A stretch of 33,526 nucleotides of DNA from Aeriscardovia sp. (GCA_017632855.1 JAGBQM010000022.1:1-33526); one strand, 5' to 3'; shown: positions 1 to 10,432, counted from the first letter of the stretch. Translations and numbers: made by a program. Notes: a model not told the origin generated them from the sequence alone.

Positions 1-246
1 TCCCCCTACCCTGCGACTGCGGACTTCCAGAGTCGGGCGGATATTGTCCAAAGCCCTCTTCAGCACTCCCAAAGCTTCCTGATCGCTTTTTTTGCCCACC
101 TTGTCTAAGGCAGTGTAAACTATCGTTTCCGCTACGGATTTCTTTCCGTCTTTCAAAACCTTGTTGATGAGCTGGGCCACGGTGGTGGACTTATAAATGG
201 GATCCGGCTCTATAACGCGCTTCTTTGCAGGTCCTTTGCGTGACAT
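1..246 (-). CDS. rpsG: 30S ribosomal protein S7 (5' part; cut by window edge)
   Basis: The first 82 codons of S7, the head-nucleating protein of the 30S subunit that binds 16S rRNA near the mRNA exit. The reading frame starts at an ATG at 244-246 and opens with [10 protein letters not shown], then TTVAQLINK and ALDNIRP, all typical of bacterial S7. It runs off the window at position 1. The start lies only two bases after the rpsL stop (249-251), with a weak AAGG ribosome site inside the end of rpsL. It is therefore the second gene of the usual str operon (rpsL-rpsG-fusA-tuf), and fusA would be expected beyond the edge. Nothing unusual is visible. Confidence 0.97.
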   Translation of the reverse strand, partial: MSRKGPAKKRVIEPDPIYKSTTVAQLINKVLKDGKKSVAETIVYTALDKVGKKSDQEALGVLKRALDNIRPTLEVRSRRVGG

Positions 247-248
247 CT

Positions 249-620
249 CTACTTAGCCTTCTTCGTTCCGTACAGGGAGCGGCCCTGCTTTCGATCTTTG
301 ACGCCTTGGGTATCGAGGGCTCCGCGCACGATGTGGTAACGCACTCCAGGCAGATCCTTTACCCTTCCGCCCCTTACAAGAACTATGGAGTGCTCCTGAA
401 GATTATGTCCTTCTCCGGGGATGTAGGCTGTAACTTCATATCCCGAGCTCAGCTTCACACGGGCAACCTTCCTCAAAGCGCTGTTGGGCTTCTTAGGAGT
501 GGTGGTATAAACACGCGTGCAGACTCCCCTGCGCAAAGGGGATCCCTTGAGGGCCAAAGTCTTGGATTTCTTCGTCTTTGGCTTGCGTCCGTTTCGGACA
601 AGTTGTTGGATTGTAGGCAT
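249..620 (-). CDS. rpsL: 30S ribosomal protein S12
   Basis: S12 of the decoding centre, 123 residues, the normal bacterial length. The start is the ATG at 618-620 (protein begins [12 protein letters not shown]), preceded by AAAGGGG. The frame stays open upstream, but the extra 57 residues are not S12-like and cover the leader. The conserved [11 protein letters not shown] loop (Lys43) and [13 protein letters not shown] loop (Lys88) are intact, so both classic streptomycin-resistance positions carry the sensitive residue. It is first in the operon with rpsG, and is preceded by a hairpin leader and a candidate promoter. Confidence 0.97.
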   Translation of the reverse strand: MPTIQQLVRNGRKPKTKKSKTLALKGSPLRRGVCTRVYTTTPKKPNSALRKVARVKLSSGYEVTAYIPGEGHNLQEHSIVLVRGGRVKDLPGVRYHIVRGALDTQGVKDRKQGRSLYGTKKAK

Positions 621-639
621 CCGACCCCTTTTTATTTTG

Positions 640-691
640 CGGGCCGGAAGCGCATAATGCGCCCTGCGCACAGCCAATGCCCACCGGCCCG
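640..691 (-). promoter_or_regulatory. Structured 5' leader hairpin of rpsL
   Basis: An 8-base perfect inverted repeat (640-647 with 684-691, CGGGCCGG/CCGGCCCG) encloses a second palindrome at 650-662 (GCGCAT-A-ATGCGC). In the rpsL mRNA this would form a GC-rich stem ending about 20 nt before the start codon. It falls inside the leader predicted from the candidate promoter at 705-733. Such leaders often serve ribosomal-protein feedback, but no known motif was matched by eye, so a regulatory role is inference. Confidence 0.45.
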
Positions 692-704
692 ATGGTTTTT
701 CTAA

Positions 705-733
705 TTGATAAAAAGAAAAAATACCCGCGCTAA
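705..733 (-). promoter_or_regulatory. Candidate promoter for rpsL-rpsG
   Basis: On the minus strand TTAGCG (728-733) and TATCAA (705-710) are separated by exactly 17 bases. This would start transcription near 698, just before the leader hairpin. Both boxes are imperfect, so this is a weak call supported mainly by spacing and position. Confidence 0.3.
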
Positions 734-843
734 GCGCAAGTAAGCCCTTCGATCTTACACTTTCCATCCTTCTTTTGGCAATGCAATCCATTGATATGTG
801 GAAAATGTAGGATATTAGTGTAATTCATACAGAAAGACGTCAA

Positions 844-1689
844 ATGAGCAAAATCGAGATCTCCAGCGCAGCCTGTTCCGATATAGGGCTTAAGAGGGCG
901 GATAATCAGGACTCTTATCTTGAAGAAGCGGGCCTGTACCTGGTGGCCGACGGCATGGGGGGAGGAGTAAAAGGAAGGCAGGCAAGCGCCACTTGCTTAT
1001 CTGTAATGGAAAAGCTGAGCAATTCCAAAGTGAGGACCAAAAAAGAGATCTCAGGATGCATGCAGGAGGCCCAGGAGGTGGTGGAAGAAATAGGAAACAG
1101 GGAAGGGGGAGTGGCAGGCACCACCCTTAGCGGCCTCATCCTCAAAAATATGGATATGGAGGAAGAGGGGAACGCATGGTACGTGATAAACGTAGGCGAT
1201 TCCAGGACCTACCACTTGTCTGAAGGGGAGGACGGCCTCGACAGATCCACTTTCGAGCAAATTACCCACGATCACTCCGAGCAGCAAAAAGCCGTAGATA
1301 CCGGCAAGTATCTTCCCGATCAGGCCGCAAAGCTTATCCCAAGGAACCTTATCACCCAGGCCATAGGCTCCCCCTCCCCCCTGCATCCCGATTTTTACAG
1401 AGCCGACTTGGGGGGTCGTTTTATAATCTGCTCTGACGGAATTTATACGCAGATGAACCTAAACAAGCTGGTAAACCTCTGCTCTGCCGACAAAAGCCCG
1501 GATGAAGTGGCCCACACTCTGGTTGAAGCCGCAATAGACGGAGGAGGAAGCGACAACGCCACTGTAATAGTGGTAGACGTGAAGGTATCAAGCCAGGAAG
1601 GGTGGCTGGTGCAAAAACTCTCTGAGGAAGAAGACATAGACTTCATGTCGGATGCCACCATGGAAAACCTCCACGTTCCAAGAGAGTAA
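844..1689 (+). CDS. PP2C-family (PPM) serine/threonine protein phosphatase
   Basis: A 281-residue soluble protein, essentially one PPM/PP2C domain, a metal-dependent phosphatase that reverses Ser/Thr-kinase signalling. The signature motifs occur in order: RADNQD (residues 18-23), VADGMGGG with metal-binding Asp36, GTTLSG, VGDSRTYHL, TQAIGS, CSDGIY and GGGSDNAT near the C terminus. There is no transmembrane or PASTA segment, and the ribosome site before the ATG is weak. It is followed 9 bases later by the variant leucine-rich-repeat gene. Both converge on an FHA gene attached to rpoC. In actinobacteria PP2C, FHA and kinase genes commonly cluster; no typical STPK lies in this window, so its partner kinase must be elsewhere. 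Confidence 0.93.
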   Translation: MSKIEISSAACSDIGLKRADNQDSYLEEAGLYLVADGMGGGVKGRQASATCLSVMEKLSNSKVRTKKEISGCMQEAQEVVEEIGNREGGVAGTTLSGLILKNMDMEEEGNAWYVINVGDSRTYHLSEGEDGLDRSTFEQITHDHSEQQKAVDTGKYLPDQAAKLIPRNLITQAIGSPSPLHPDFYRADLGGRFIICSDGIYTQMNLNKLVNLCSADKSPDEVAHTLVEAAIDGGGSDNATVIVVDVKVSSQEGWLVQKLSEEEDIDFMSDATMENLHVPRE

Positions 1690-1698
1690 GGAGAAATT

Positions 1699-2154
1699 AT
1701 GGTAGATTACGATGTCGCGTGCCAGGCCGTTCAAGACGAGAATGCCGATCCGTGCCTGCTTGCGCTTATAGCTTATGAAAACCCGGAATTTACTCCGAAT
1801 GTGGCCAGCCACCCCAGAGCCTACCCCGGCCTCTTGGCATGGATTGCCCGTTTTGGTAACGAAGAGGCAAAAAAAATCGTGGTCAGGAGGCTTTCTACCG
1901 AATCCAACCCCCTCTCGCTTTCTTCCACCCAGGAAGGATCCGTCTCTTACACCCCCCAGCAGGCCATGGAAGTGCAAGACGCATTTGTGCAGCACGACAT
2001 CGCCAAAAACTTTCCGGAACTCAGAAAATATCTGGCGCAAAACCCCCACTGCTATGCAGAGCTCGTAGAATGGCTCGCAAGTCTGGATGACCCCGAAGTC
2101 AACGAAGCCCTCCGAAACAGGAGGGCTTCAGAAGGGCAAAATCCTACTCTATAG
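1699..2154 (+). CDS. Variant leucine-rich-repeat (LRV-type) protein
   Basis: A 151-residue protein with a strong ribosome site (AAGGAG, 7 bases before the ATG). It holds two copies of a helical repeat. Residues about 8-63 carry the pattern DPCLLALIA..NPEF..NVASHPRAYPGLLAWIARFGN, and about 95-143 carry NFPELRKYLAQNPHCYAELVEWLASLDDPEVNEALRNRR. The 'NP..YP.LL.WLA..GDP.V..A...R' pattern matches variant leucine-rich repeats found in actinobacteria, often beside FHA, PP2C or kinase genes. Such repeats probably bind other proteins; no catalytic residues are visible. The gene is co-transcribed with the PP2C phosphatase. Its last 11 bases overlap the 3' end of the opposing FHA gene. Confidence 0.75.
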   Translation: MVDYDVACQAVQDENADPCLLALIAYENPEFTPNVASHPRAYPGLLAWIARFGNEEAKKIVVRRLSTESNPLSLSSTQEGSVSYTPQQAMEVQDAFVQHDIAKNFPELRKYLAQNPHCYAELVEWLASLDDPEVNEALRNRRASEGQNPTL

Positions 2155-2647
2155 AGATCTCGTAAAATTCGTCTCCCAGTCTGAGAAGCAGGCCCTGCTC
2201 CAGTTTTAGAGGGCAGTGGGGAGTAGATCTGCTTTCCGCTTCTCCGATTACATATGTTCCATTGAGGGATCCCAAATCCTGAACGAAGGCGTTCTTGTCC
2301 CCGTCAAAGTAGATGAGGGCGTGCGATCTTGAGATTGTCCTCGTAGGATCCGAAAGCGTAACCTCTTCCCCTCTGCCTTCTGAAGAAGGCTTGCGGCCCA
2401 AAACGGAGTCCTGGCTGATTCGGATAGTGGAATTGCTGGAAGTGTTCCTCAAAATCACCGTCCCGCCCGACTTTACCGGAGCCAAATGCTTTGGCTCGCT
2501 GTACTTGCGCGCGGCCTCTATTCCGGAAAAATCAGATTTGTCCAGATATTGCGTCAACCCGTGCTGCTGAGCCCAAATGCGATCTTCCGGATACCACCCG
2601 AAGGCGGGAGGTTCGGGCAAGGGCTTTGTCGAGGAAGCTTGATCCAT
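2144..2647 (-). CDS. FHA-domain protein translationally coupled to rpoC
   Basis: A 167-residue protein. Residues about 62-167 form an FHA (phosphothreonine-binding) domain with the conserved LGR (Arg85), the SRSHA stretch (Ser106, His109) and LGSLNGTYV (Asn129). The first 60 residues are a Pro-rich, aromatic segment (PEPPAFGWYPEDRIWAQQ) followed by a short helix-like stretch, not recognised as a known domain. The ATG overlaps the rpoC TGA by one base (TGATG), so its translation is probably coupled to rpoC. The stop overlaps the converging LRV gene by 11 bases. It probably reads out Ser/Thr phosphorylation reversed by the neighbouring PP2C phosphatase; whether it touches RNA polymerase is unknown. 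Confidence 0.88.
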   Translation of the reverse strand: MDQASSTKPLPEPPAFGWYPEDRIWAQQHGLTQYLDKSDFSGIEAARKYSEPKHLAPVKSGGTVILRNTSSNSTIRISQDSVLGRKPSSEGRGEEVTLSDPTRTISRSHALIYFDGDKNAFVQDLGSLNGTYVIGEAESRSTPHCPLKLEQGLLLRLGDEFYEISIE

Positions 2648-5600
2648 CAGTAATCCATATCTTCCTGGCTTCCGTCAGGGAAGTCGTCGGGATCGGAATC
2701 GGGTTCGTCTATAGGTTCCGAATCGTCTTCTTCGCCGTAGGCTCCAGGATCGTCTGGAGTCAGAATCTCTCCGGCCCCCATATCTTCTCCGAGATTGTCG
2801 AAGTCGAATCCGCTCAAATCAGTTTGTGAAGCGTCCTGGGAGGCGAAGAAGGGGGAAACGTCTTTCTCCTTGTCTACGGTGGGGTAGATATGCTCCTTTA
2901 CCGCGCTGTCTACGTCAACTTCGCTGTTCCTGTAGCGACTAAGGCCGGTTCCGGCAGGGATGAGCTTTCCTATGATGACGTTTTCCTTCAGGCCGTTAAG
3001 GTTGTCTTCTTTAGTCTGAAGGGCCGCCTCGGTAAGAACGCGGGTGGTTTCCTGGAAGGAGGCTGCAGAAAGCCAGGAGTCGGTGGCCAGGGCGGCCTTG
3101 GTGATGCCCAGGATGCACTCCCTTGCGATTGCGGGCTTTTTGCCCTTTTCTATGGCGCTTCTCACAGTCGCCCTAAATTCGCTCTTGTTAATGAGGTCTC
3201 CGGGGAGGAAGGAAGTGTCTCCGGAATCTATAACCTGCACCTTGTCTACCATCTGGTGGACTATGACCTCGATGTGCTTGTCGTGAATGCCCACGCCCTG
3301 GGACCTGTAGACGTCATGCACGCCCTTTACTATGCAGAACTCCGCATCTTTGGCGCCGCAGATCCTAAGCACTTCCTTGGGGTCCACTGACCCCTCGGCC
3401 AGCTGGGTGCCCGCTTTTACGAACTCCCCGTCGTGCACCAAGAGGGGGACCCTCCTGTTGGCTTTAAATTCTGCCAGCTTCTCCCCCTGGGCTCCGATGA
3501 TTTTTATGAGCCTGAAGCTTGCGCTGTCGTCAATTTCCACAGTTCCGTCTTCAGGAGCGATTTCGCTCTTGCCCCTAGGGGTCCTGGCCTCAAAAAGCTC
3601 GGTAACGCGGGGGAGGCCCTGGGTGATGTCGGAAGCCGAAGCCACGCCTCCCGAGTGGAAGCTTCTCAAAGTCAGCTGGGTGCCGGGCTCGCCTATGGAC
3701 TGGGCCGCAACAACTCCCACGGCTTCTCCGATATCTACAAGGGTATTTGTCGAAAGCGACCAGCCGTAGCAGCTTGCGCAAACTCCCAGAGGAGACTCGC
3801 ACGTAAGTACCGACCTGACCTTTACGGAGTGCACACCGTGGGACACCAGGTTTTCTATCGCCTCCATATCGAGGGCCTGCTGGGCGTTCATGAGCACTTC
3901 CCCGCTTTCGGGGTCCATCACGTCTTCCGACAGAAGCCTCGAGTAGGCGGAGGCGTCTGCAAACTCGTCTACTTTCCACTCCCCTTCTTCGTTTTGGGAA
4001 GCTATGGGGATTTCTATGCCCCTCTTTGTGCCGCAGTCTTTTTCACGGACGATAACTTCCTGGGACACGTCTACCAGCCTTCTTGTAAGGTAGCCTGACT
4101 CTGCAGTCCTCAGGGCGGTATCCGCCAAACCCTTTCTGGCTCCGTGCTGGGAAATGAAGTACTCGAGGGATGAAAGGCCGTCTCGGTAGTTTGACTTTAC
4201 AGGCCTTGGAATGATTTCGCCCTTGGGGTTGGTCACAAGGCCCCTCATGCCCGCTATCTGTCGGATCTGCATCCAGTTTCCCCTTGCCCCGGAGCGGACC
4301 ATGATGTTTAGGTCGTTGTCGGGAGCGAAGTTTTCCTCCATGTCCTCTGCCACCTGATCGGTGCACTGGGTCCACAGGTTTATAATCTCTTCCCTTTTCT
4401 CTTCTTCCGTCATGAAGCCGAGGCCGTACTGCTCATTTATCTTGTCGGTGCGCTCCTCATAGCTCTTTATGACGGCTTCCTTCTCAGGAGGGACCTGGAT
4501 GTCGGAGAAGGCTATGGTGACTCCGGACCACTGCGCCCTGGTAAAGCCCATGTCCTTTAGAGCGTCAAGGGTGGCGGAGGCCTGGGAAGTGTCGTAGCGC
4601 AGGGCTATGTCGTCTACGATTTTGGACAAAAGGCTCTTGGAAATCTGGGAGTTTATGAAGGGGTAGTCCACAGGAAGGCAGGAATTGAACAGAAGGCGGC
4701 CGTAATTTGTAGCGAAAAGATAGCCTCCGTCTTCAAGCCTCTGCTCTTTTACCACTCCTCCGGTGGCGGGCACTTTCAGCTCTCCCGGCTTCCAGCCTTT
4801 AGGAGGCACGAAGTCCTTATCCATACGGATGAGGACTTTGGACTGCATGCCGATTTCGCCCCGGTCCAAAGCCATCCTTGCTTCTTCTACGCTGCTAAAG
4901 ATCTTCCCCTGCCCTTTGGCGTCCTTTATCTGGGGGAAGCGCCTTTCTCCCTTGGGGTGCTGGGCGTAGTACTTTTCTTTGGCTTCCTCTATCTCCTTTT
5001 GCTGTTCGTCAACGGTGGTAGTCAGCCAGTAAAGGCCCAGGATCATGTCCTGGCTGGGCATGGTGACGGTGTGCCCGTCGGCAGGTTTAAGGATGCTGTT
5101 GGAAGCCAACATCAGAACGCGGCTTTCGGCTTGAGCTTCCACGGAGAGGGGAAGATGGACCGCCATCTGGTCGCCGTCAAAGTCAGCGTTGAAGGGGGCG
5201 CAGGCAAGAGGCGGAAGGTGTATGGCCTTTCCTTCCACGAGTATCGGCTCAAAGGCCTCTATGGAGAGCCTGTGGAGGGTGGGGGCTCGGTTGAGGAGCA
5301 CGGGGTGCTCGTGGATTACTTCCTCCAAGACGTCCCACACTACGGGATCCGTCCTGTCTATAAGCCTCTTGGCTCCCTTGATGTTTTGCACATACTCCAG
5401 CTCCACCAGCCTTCTTATCACGAAGGGCTTGAAGAGTTCTAGGGCCATAGGTTTGGGAAGGCCGCACTGGTGCATCTTAAGCTCCGGCCCTACAACTATC
5501 ACAGACCTTCCGGAGAAGTCCACCCTCTTGCCCAAAAGGTTTTGCCTAAACCTTCCGGCCTTTCCTTTGAGCATCATGGCAAGGGACTTTAGAGGCCTGT

Positions 5601-6801
5601 TGGAAGCCCCCGTAACGACCTTTCCCCTTCGGCCGTTGTCAAATAGGGAGTCGACGGCCTCCTGAAGCATGCGCTTTTCGTTGTTGAGCATGATTTCAGG
5701 GGCGCTCAGTTCCTTTAGCCTCTTTAGGCGGTTGTTCCTGTTGATTACCCTCCTGTAGAGGTCGTTTAGATCGGAAGTGGCGAAGCGGCCGCCGTCCAGC
5801 TGGATCATGGGCCTCAGATCCGGAGGGATCACGGGGATAGCTTCCAAAACCATGGCCTCAGGCCTGTTTGTGGTGTTGAGGAAAGCGTCCACCACTTTCA
5901 GCCTCTTGAAAGCCCTTTGCTTCTTCTGCTCGCTTCCGTTTTTCGCCTCCTCCCTCAGGGCCTCATTCATGGCCTTAAGATCGAGGGTTTCAAGGATCTG
6001 TTTTATGGCTTCGGCTCCCATGCCGCCCTTGAAGTAGTCCCCGTAAGCGTCGCACATAAGGTGCCAGGTATCTATATCGTCTATGAGCTGCTTTTGCTTT
6101 AAGTTCTTGAAGAGGTTGAAAATTTTCTCCTCTTCCTCTATTTTTGCGTTAAAACGCTTTTTAATTTCCTCGATTTCCGCCTGGCAGCTTTGCTTTAGCG
6201 CATCCGTCTGCTTCCTCTTTTTACTGTCTTGAAGGTGCCTGTTTTCTATCTCTTCAAGATCTGCTTCCAGCTTCTTTTCCCTTGTTTCGATCTGCTTTTT
6301 CAGCGCCTTTTCGCGGGCGCCTTTGTGTCTGGCCTCCAGTTCCCGTTCAAGTTTGGGCAGCTCTTCCTTCCTCTTTTTTTCGTCAACGTATGTGACGATG
6401 TAGGAGGCGAAATAAATCACTTTGTCCAAATCGCGGGTGGGGATGTCAAGGAGATAGCCGAGGCGGGAGGGGATGCCTTTAAAGTACCAGATGTGGGTGA
6501 CGGGCGCGGCGAGATCTATGTGCCCCATCCTTTCCCTTCTCACCCTCGACTGGGTGACTTCCACTCCGCATCTTTCGCAGACTATCCCTTTGTAACGGAC
6601 TCTCTTGTACTTTCCGCAGGCGCACTCCCAGTCCCTTGTAGGTCCAAAAACCTGTTCGCTGAACAGACCTTCCTTTTCGGGCTTGAGGGTGCGGTAGTTT
6701 ATAGTTTCGGGTTTCTTTATCTCCCCGTGGCTCCAGCCGCGGATATCCTCGGTGGTAGCCATGCTGATTCTCAGCTTGCTGAACTCGTTTACGTCTATCA
6801 C
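2647..6801 (-). CDS. rpoC: DNA-directed RNA polymerase subunit beta'
   Basis: The 1384-residue beta' subunit. The N-terminal zinc site (Cys60, Cys62, Cys75, Cys78), the catalytic NADFDGDQ (538-545, with Asp540, 542 and 544 chelating Mg) and the second cysteine cluster (CGTKRG ... [11 protein letters not shown]) are intact. A charged coiled-coil insertion near residues 150-230 resembles the lineage-typical actinobacterial one. The start is GTG at 6799-6801 with AAGGAA eight bases upstream, 32 bases after the rpoB stop. The last ~71 residues (1314-1384) are an acidic tail with 25 Asp/Glu and no Lys/Arg, making it longer than the roughly 1300-residue actinobacterial norm. The FHA gene is coupled downstream. 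Confidence 0.98.
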   Translation of the reverse strand: MIDVNEFSKLRISMATTEDIRGWSHGEIKKPETINYRTLKPEKEGLFSEQVFGPTRDWECACGKYKRVRYKGIVCERCGVEVTQSRVRRERMGHIDLAAPVTHIWYFKGIPSRLGYLLDIPTRDLDKVIYFASYIVTYVDEKKRKEELPKLERELEARHKGAREKALKKQIETREKKLEADLEEIENRHLQDSKKRKQTDALKQSCQAEIEEIKKRFNAKIEEEEKIFNLFKNLKQKQLIDDIDTWHLMCDAYGDYFKGGMGAEAIKQILETLDLKAMNEALREEAKNGSEQKKQRAFKRLKVVDAFLNTTNRPEAMVLEAIPVIPPDLRPMIQLDGGRFATSDLNDLYRRVINRNNRLKRLKELSAPEIMLNNEKRMLQEAVDSLFDNGRRGKVVTGASNRPLKSLAMMLKGKAGRFRQNLLGKRVDFSGRSVIVVGPELKMHQCGLPKPMALELFKPFVIRRLVELEYVQNIKGAKRLIDRTDPVVWDVLEEVIHEHPVLLNRAPTLHRLSIEAFEPILVEGKAIHLPPLACAPFNADFDGDQMAVHLPLSVEAQAESRVLMLASNSILKPADGHTVTMPSQDMILGLYWLTTTVDEQQKEIEEAKEKYYAQHPKGERRFPQIKDAKGQGKIFSSVEEARMALDRGEIGMQSKVLIRMDKDFVPPKGWKPGELKVPATGGVVKEQRLEDGGYLFATNYGRLLFNSCLPVDYPFINSQISKSLLSKIVDDIALRYDTSQASATLDALKDMGFTRAQWSGVTIAFSDIQVPPEKEAVIKSYEERTDKINEQYGLGFMTEEEKREEIINLWTQCTDQVAEDMEENFAPDNDLNIMVRSGARGNWMQIRQIAGMRGLVTNPKGEIIPRPVKSNYRDGLSSLEYFISQHGARKGLADTALRTAESGYLTRRLVDVSQEVIVREKDCGTKRGIEIPIASQNEEGEWKVDEFADASAYSRLLSEDVMDPESGEVLMNAQQALDMEAIENLVSHGVHSVKVRSVLTCESPLGVCASCYGWSLSTNTLVDIGEAVGVVAAQSIGEPGTQLTLRSFHSGGVASASDITQGLPRVTELFEARTPRGKSEIAPEDGTVEIDDSASFRLIKIIGAQGEKLAEFKANRRVPLLVHDGEFVKAGTQLAEGSVDPKEVLRICGAKDAEFCIVKGVHDVYRSQGVGIHDKHIEVIVHQMVDKVQVIDSGDTSFLPGDLINKSEFRATVRSAIEKGKKPAIARECILGITKAALATDSWLSAASFQETTRVLTEAALQTKEDNLNGLKENVIIGKLIPAGTGLSRYRNSEVDVDSAVKEHIYPTVDKEKDVSPFFASQDASQTDLSGFDFDNLGEDMGAGEILTPDDPGAYGEEDDSEPIDEPDSDPDDFPDGSQEDMDY

Positions 6802-6833
6802 TTGCGCGTTTCCTTATATTCCAAAGTCCAAAA

Positions 6834-9800
6834 CTAAAGATCTAGAGATTCAAACAGCGGTTTTTCGGGTCTGGCTGAGAGGTTTATGCCCAGGGTCTGC
6901 ATCCCTGATGCCGGCTTGTCGCCGCTTTCCTTGGACAGATCTATAGGATCTCCGCTGGAATTCAAAACTTCGACATTCAGAGCCAGAGACTGCATTTCCT
7001 TAAGCAGGACCTTGAAGGATTCGGGGATGCCCCCGGCAATCAGGTTCTCGCCTTTGACGATCGCCCCATAGGCTTTCACCCTTCCGTCCATGTCGTCGGA
7101 CTTTACCGTCATAAGTTCGTGCAGGGTGTAGGCTGCCCCGTAAGCTTCAAGGGCCCACACTTCCATCTCTCCGAACCTTTGTCCTCCGAATTGGGCTTTT
7201 CCGCCCAGAGGCTGCTGGGTGATCATGGAGTAGGGTCCGGTAGCCCTGGTGTGTATCTTGTCGTCTACGAGGTGGTGGAGCTTGAGCATGTACATGATTC
7301 CCACGGATATCGGCTTGGGGAATGGCTCTCCGGTCCTTCCGTCGTAAAGTACGGCCTTTCCGCTCGAATCCACCAGCCTCTCTCCGTCAGGCCCCGGCAA
7401 AGAGGTCTTCAAAAGCCCGTCCAATACGTCGTCTTTCACTCCGTCAAACACGGGGCTGGCCACCAATGTGCCGGGTTCTCCCTTGAGAGCCTGCTCGGGG
7501 ATTGCAAGCTTCCACTTGTAGTTTCCGGGATCCAGATCGGCATCCCAGCCCGTCTTCGCTATCCAGCCCAGGTGGAGCTCCAAAATCTGCCCCAAGTTCA
7601 TTCTGGAAGGAACGGAAAGGGGGTTAAGCATGATGTCTACGGGGGTGCCGTCGGCAAGGAAGGGCATGTCTTCTTCGGGAAGGATTCTTGCCACGGTGCA
7701 CTTGTTTCCGTGGCGTCCCGAAAGCTTGTCTCCGACGCTGATCTTTCTGTGCTGGGCCACGAAGACTTTTATGATGCGGTTCACGCCGCTCGGGATTTCT
7801 TCCCCGTCCTCGCTGGCGTTCTCGCGGGTAATTTCCTTTATGGAAATAACGGTTCCGCTTTCTCCGTGCGGAAGGCGAAGGGAGACGTCCCTTACTTCCC
7901 TGCTCTTTTCCCCGAAGATCGCCCTAAGCAACCTCTCTTCGGGGTTCAGCTCGGTTTCGCCTTTGGGGGTGACTTTTCCGACCAGAATGTCTCCGGCCTT
8001 AACTTTCGCCCCTACCCTTACGATTCCGTTTTCGTCAAGGTTGGCCAGCATTTCGTCCGAGCAATTGGGGAGGTCCCTGGTTATTTCCTCAGGGCCCAGC
8101 TTGGTATCCCTTGCATCTATTTCGTAACCCTCTATGTGGATGGAACTCAGGCTGTCGTCTTTTACCAGCCTCTGGCTGATGATGGTGGCGTCCTCGTAGT
8201 TGTAGCCGTTCCAAGGCATGAAGGCTATTACGAGGTTCTTTCCCAGAGCAAGCTCTCCCTGCTCTATGGCGGGCCCGTCGGCTATTACGCTTCCCTTTTC
8301 CACCCTGTCTCCAACGGAAACTATGGGCTTTTGGTTGTAGCAGGTGGTCTGATTGCTCCTCTTGAACTTTTCAAGGGTGTAGACTTCTTCGCTGTTGTCG
8401 TCTTGAAGCACCTTGACGGTGTCTGCAGACACGTATGAAACCGTGCCGCCTCCCTTGGCTATAACGCAGTCTCCGGAGTCGTAGGCCGTCCTCCATTCGC
8501 TTCCGGTTCCCACCAACGGCGCGTCGGGCTTTATGAGGGGCACTGCCTGCCTCTGCATGTTGGCCCCCATCAGGGCCCTGTGGCCTTCGTCGTGTTCCAG
8601 GAAAGGAATGAGGGATGAACCTATGGAAACCATCTCCCTGGGGGATACGTCCATGTAGTCCACTTCGTCTGAGGGGACGTCTACCGCCTCCTCTTTTCCG
8701 TCCCTGGCCAGGGCGGTGGGAGTTTCAATCCTGTTTTCCTTATCAAGCTTCTGGCTGGCCTGGGCTATGACGTGGTGCTCTTCCTGATCGGCGGTCATGT
8801 AGGTGATGTCGTCTGTGACTTTCCTGCTTATCACCCTCCTGTATGGGGCCTCTATAAAGCCGTAGGTGTCAATCTTGGCAAAGGTGGCAAGAGAGCCTAT
8901 AAGACCTATGTTGGGGCCTTCCGGAGACTCTATCGGGCACATCCTTCCGTAGTGGGAGGAGTGAACGTCTCTTACTTCCATTCCCGCCCTGTCTCTGGTA
9001 AGGCCTCCTGGCCCCAGGGCCGACAGCCTCCTCTTGTTGGTGATTCCGGCCAGGGGATTGTTTTGATCCATAAACTGGGAAAGCTGGGAAGTGCCGAAAA
9101 ATTCCTTTATGGTCGTAGAAATAGGGCGGACGTTTAGAAGGGAGGTGGGGGTGATGGAGGAAGCGTCCTGGGTGGCCATCCTTTCCCTTATCACCTTTTC
9201 CATTCTGTTGAGCCCGCTTCTTATCTGGTTTTGTATAAGCTCCCCTACCTGCCTTATATGGCGGTTGGCAAAGTTGTCAATGTCATCCACTTCGACCGGA
9301 ATTTCGACCGCTTCTCCGTCCTTTATGCCCATCATGGTCTTTTCTCCGGCAGCCAAAGCGGAGATATAGCGAAGGGAGGCTATGATGTCTTCCTTCGTCA
9401 GCCATCTCATTTCAGGGTCTATCGACAGCCCCAGCTTCTGGTTGATTTTATGCCTTCCCACGCGCGCCAGGTCATAGCGCCTGTGGTTGAAGTAGAAGCT
9501 GTCGAGAAGGATTTTTCCGTTTTCGGCCGAAGGGGTGTCATTGGGGCGCACGAGCTGGGCTATCTTTTTGAGGGCCCCGTTTCTGGCTTCTTCCGAGTCG
9601 CCCTGTATCTCCTGCTCCTTTATGAGCTTTCTTACCGTCTCGCAGTCTTTAAATTCCTCTTCTATCTCTTCTACGCTCATTCCCATGGCTTGAAGGAAGA
9701 CGATTACCGGAACTTTTTTGCGCCTGTCGACCCTTATGTCGAGCTTGCCGGCCTTGTTTATTTCAAATTCAAGCCATGCTCCGCGGGAAGGAATGATTCT

Positions 9801-10397
9801 GCCGCTGAATATCTCCTTATCCTTTTCGGAATCGGGAATGGATCCGCGATCGAAATAAACGCCCGGGCTTCTGACGAGCTGAGAAACCACCACCCTTTCG
9901 GCTCCAGCAATGATAAAAGTGCCTCGGGGCGTCTGAAGGGGGAAGTTTCCCATGAAAACCGTCTGAGTCTTTGTTTCTTCGGTGTCGGTTTTGCAGAAAT
10001 CGGCCTGCACGAAGAGGGGGGCCGAATAAGTGTAGCCCTCCTCCTTGCACTCCTCCCACGTATGCTTGGGCTCCTCCAAGTGGGGATTGTGAAACTCCAG
10101 CCTCATGGTTTTGGCATAGTTTTCTATGGGGGAGATGTCCTCGAAAACCTCTTCCAGCCCGCTTACGCGCGGAACATAGGAAGTGCCGTTCTTTTTATCT
10201 TCCTCCACCTTCTTTTTCCAGCGCTCGTTTCCTATCAGCCAGTCGAAAGAGTCCGTCTGAACGTCCAAGAGATTGGGAAGTTCTATGGGTTCTTTCATTG
10301 TGGCGAAGCTTAGGCGCTTAGGCGCTTTATGAAGAGAGATTAAGACATTTTCGTCTTCGGAGCTATTATTTTCAGCAATCAAATTGTAAGTCCTCAC
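6834..10397 (-). CDS. rpoB: DNA-directed RNA polymerase subunit beta
   Basis: The 1187-residue beta subunit. The body is typical of actinobacteria ([57 protein letters not shown]). The rifampicin-binding cluster reads [20 protein letters not shown]; the position equivalent to E. coli His526 is Asn454 here. The start is uncertain. The GTG at 10395-10397 has no ribosome site, while a TTG five codons later (10380-10382) has GAGGA at ideal spacing. There are no rplJ/rplL neighbours; rpoB follows ribF after a 123-base gap containing a perfect inverted repeat. It forms an operon with rpoC and the FHA gene. Confidence 0.97.
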   Translation of the reverse strand: MRTYNLIAENNSSEDENVLISLHKAPKRLSFATMKEPIELPNLLDVQTDSFDWLIGNERWKKKVEEDKKNGTSYVPRVSGLEEVFEDISPIENYAKTMRLEFHNPHLEEPKHTWEECKEEGYTYSAPLFVQADFCKTDTEETKTQTVFMGNFPLQTPRGTFIIAGAERVVVSQLVRSPGVYFDRGSIPDSEKDKEIFSGRIIPSRGAWLEFEINKAGKLDIRVDRRKKVPVIVFLQAMGMSVEEIEEEFKDCETVRKLIKEQEIQGDSEEARNGALKKIAQLVRPNDTPSAENGKILLDSFYFNHRRYDLARVGRHKINQKLGLSIDPEMRWLTKEDIIASLRYISALAAGEKTMMGIKDGEAVEIPVEVDDIDNFANRHIRQVGELIQNQIRSGLNRMEKVIRERMATQDASSITPTSLLNVRPISTTIKEFFGTSQLSQFMDQNNPLAGITNKRRLSALGPGGLTRDRAGMEVRDVHSSHYGRMCPIESPEGPNIGLIGSLATFAKIDTYGFIEAPYRRVISRKVTDDITYMTADQEEHHVIAQASQKLDKENRIETPTALARDGKEEAVDVPSDEVDYMDVSPREMVSIGSSLIPFLEHDEGHRALMGANMQRQAVPLIKPDAPLVGTGSEWRTAYDSGDCVIAKGGGTVSYVSADTVKVLQDDNSEEVYTLEKFKRSNQTTCYNQKPIVSVGDRVEKGSVIADGPAIEQGELALGKNLVIAFMPWNGYNYEDATIISQRLVKDDSLSSIHIEGYEIDARDTKLGPEEITRDLPNCSDEMLANLDENGIVRVGAKVKAGDILVGKVTPKGETELNPEERLLRAIFGEKSREVRDVSLRLPHGESGTVISIKEITRENASEDGEEIPSGVNRIIKVFVAQHRKISVGDKLSGRHGNKCTVARILPEEDMPFLADGTPVDIMLNPLSVPSRMNLGQILELHLGWIAKTGWDADLDPGNYKWKLAIPEQALKGEPGTLVASPVFDGVKDDVLDGLLKTSLPGPDGERLVDSSGKAVLYDGRTGEPFPKPISVGIMYMLKLHHLVDDKIHTRATGPYSMITQQPLGGKAQFGGQRFGEMEVWALEAYGAAYTLHELMTVKSDDMDGRVKAYGAIVKGENLIAGGIPESFKVLLKEMQSLALNVEVLNSSGDPIDLSKESGDKPASGMQTLGINLSARPEKPLFESLDL

Positions 10398-10432
10398 GAA
10401 TTCAGTTTTTGATTGGATAAATTGAAGCTTTT

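Noticed and set aside
621..791. N-terminal extension of rpsL (57 extra codons in frame)
   Set aside because: The extension is not S12-like, covers the leader hairpin, and the ATG at 618-620 gives the exact 123-residue family length.
791..821. TTGATA with TAGTGT as a promoter for the PP2C gene
   Set aside because: Spacing of 19 and a poor -10; not convincing enough to list as a feature.
7119..8438. 439-codon open frame on the plus strand opposite rpoB
   Set aside because: It is antisense to a highly conserved gene, has no recognisable domain, and its composition follows from the rpoB codon pattern.
9231..10313. 360-codon open frame on the plus strand opposite rpoB
   Set aside because: Antisense shadow of rpoB with no domain or ribosome site.
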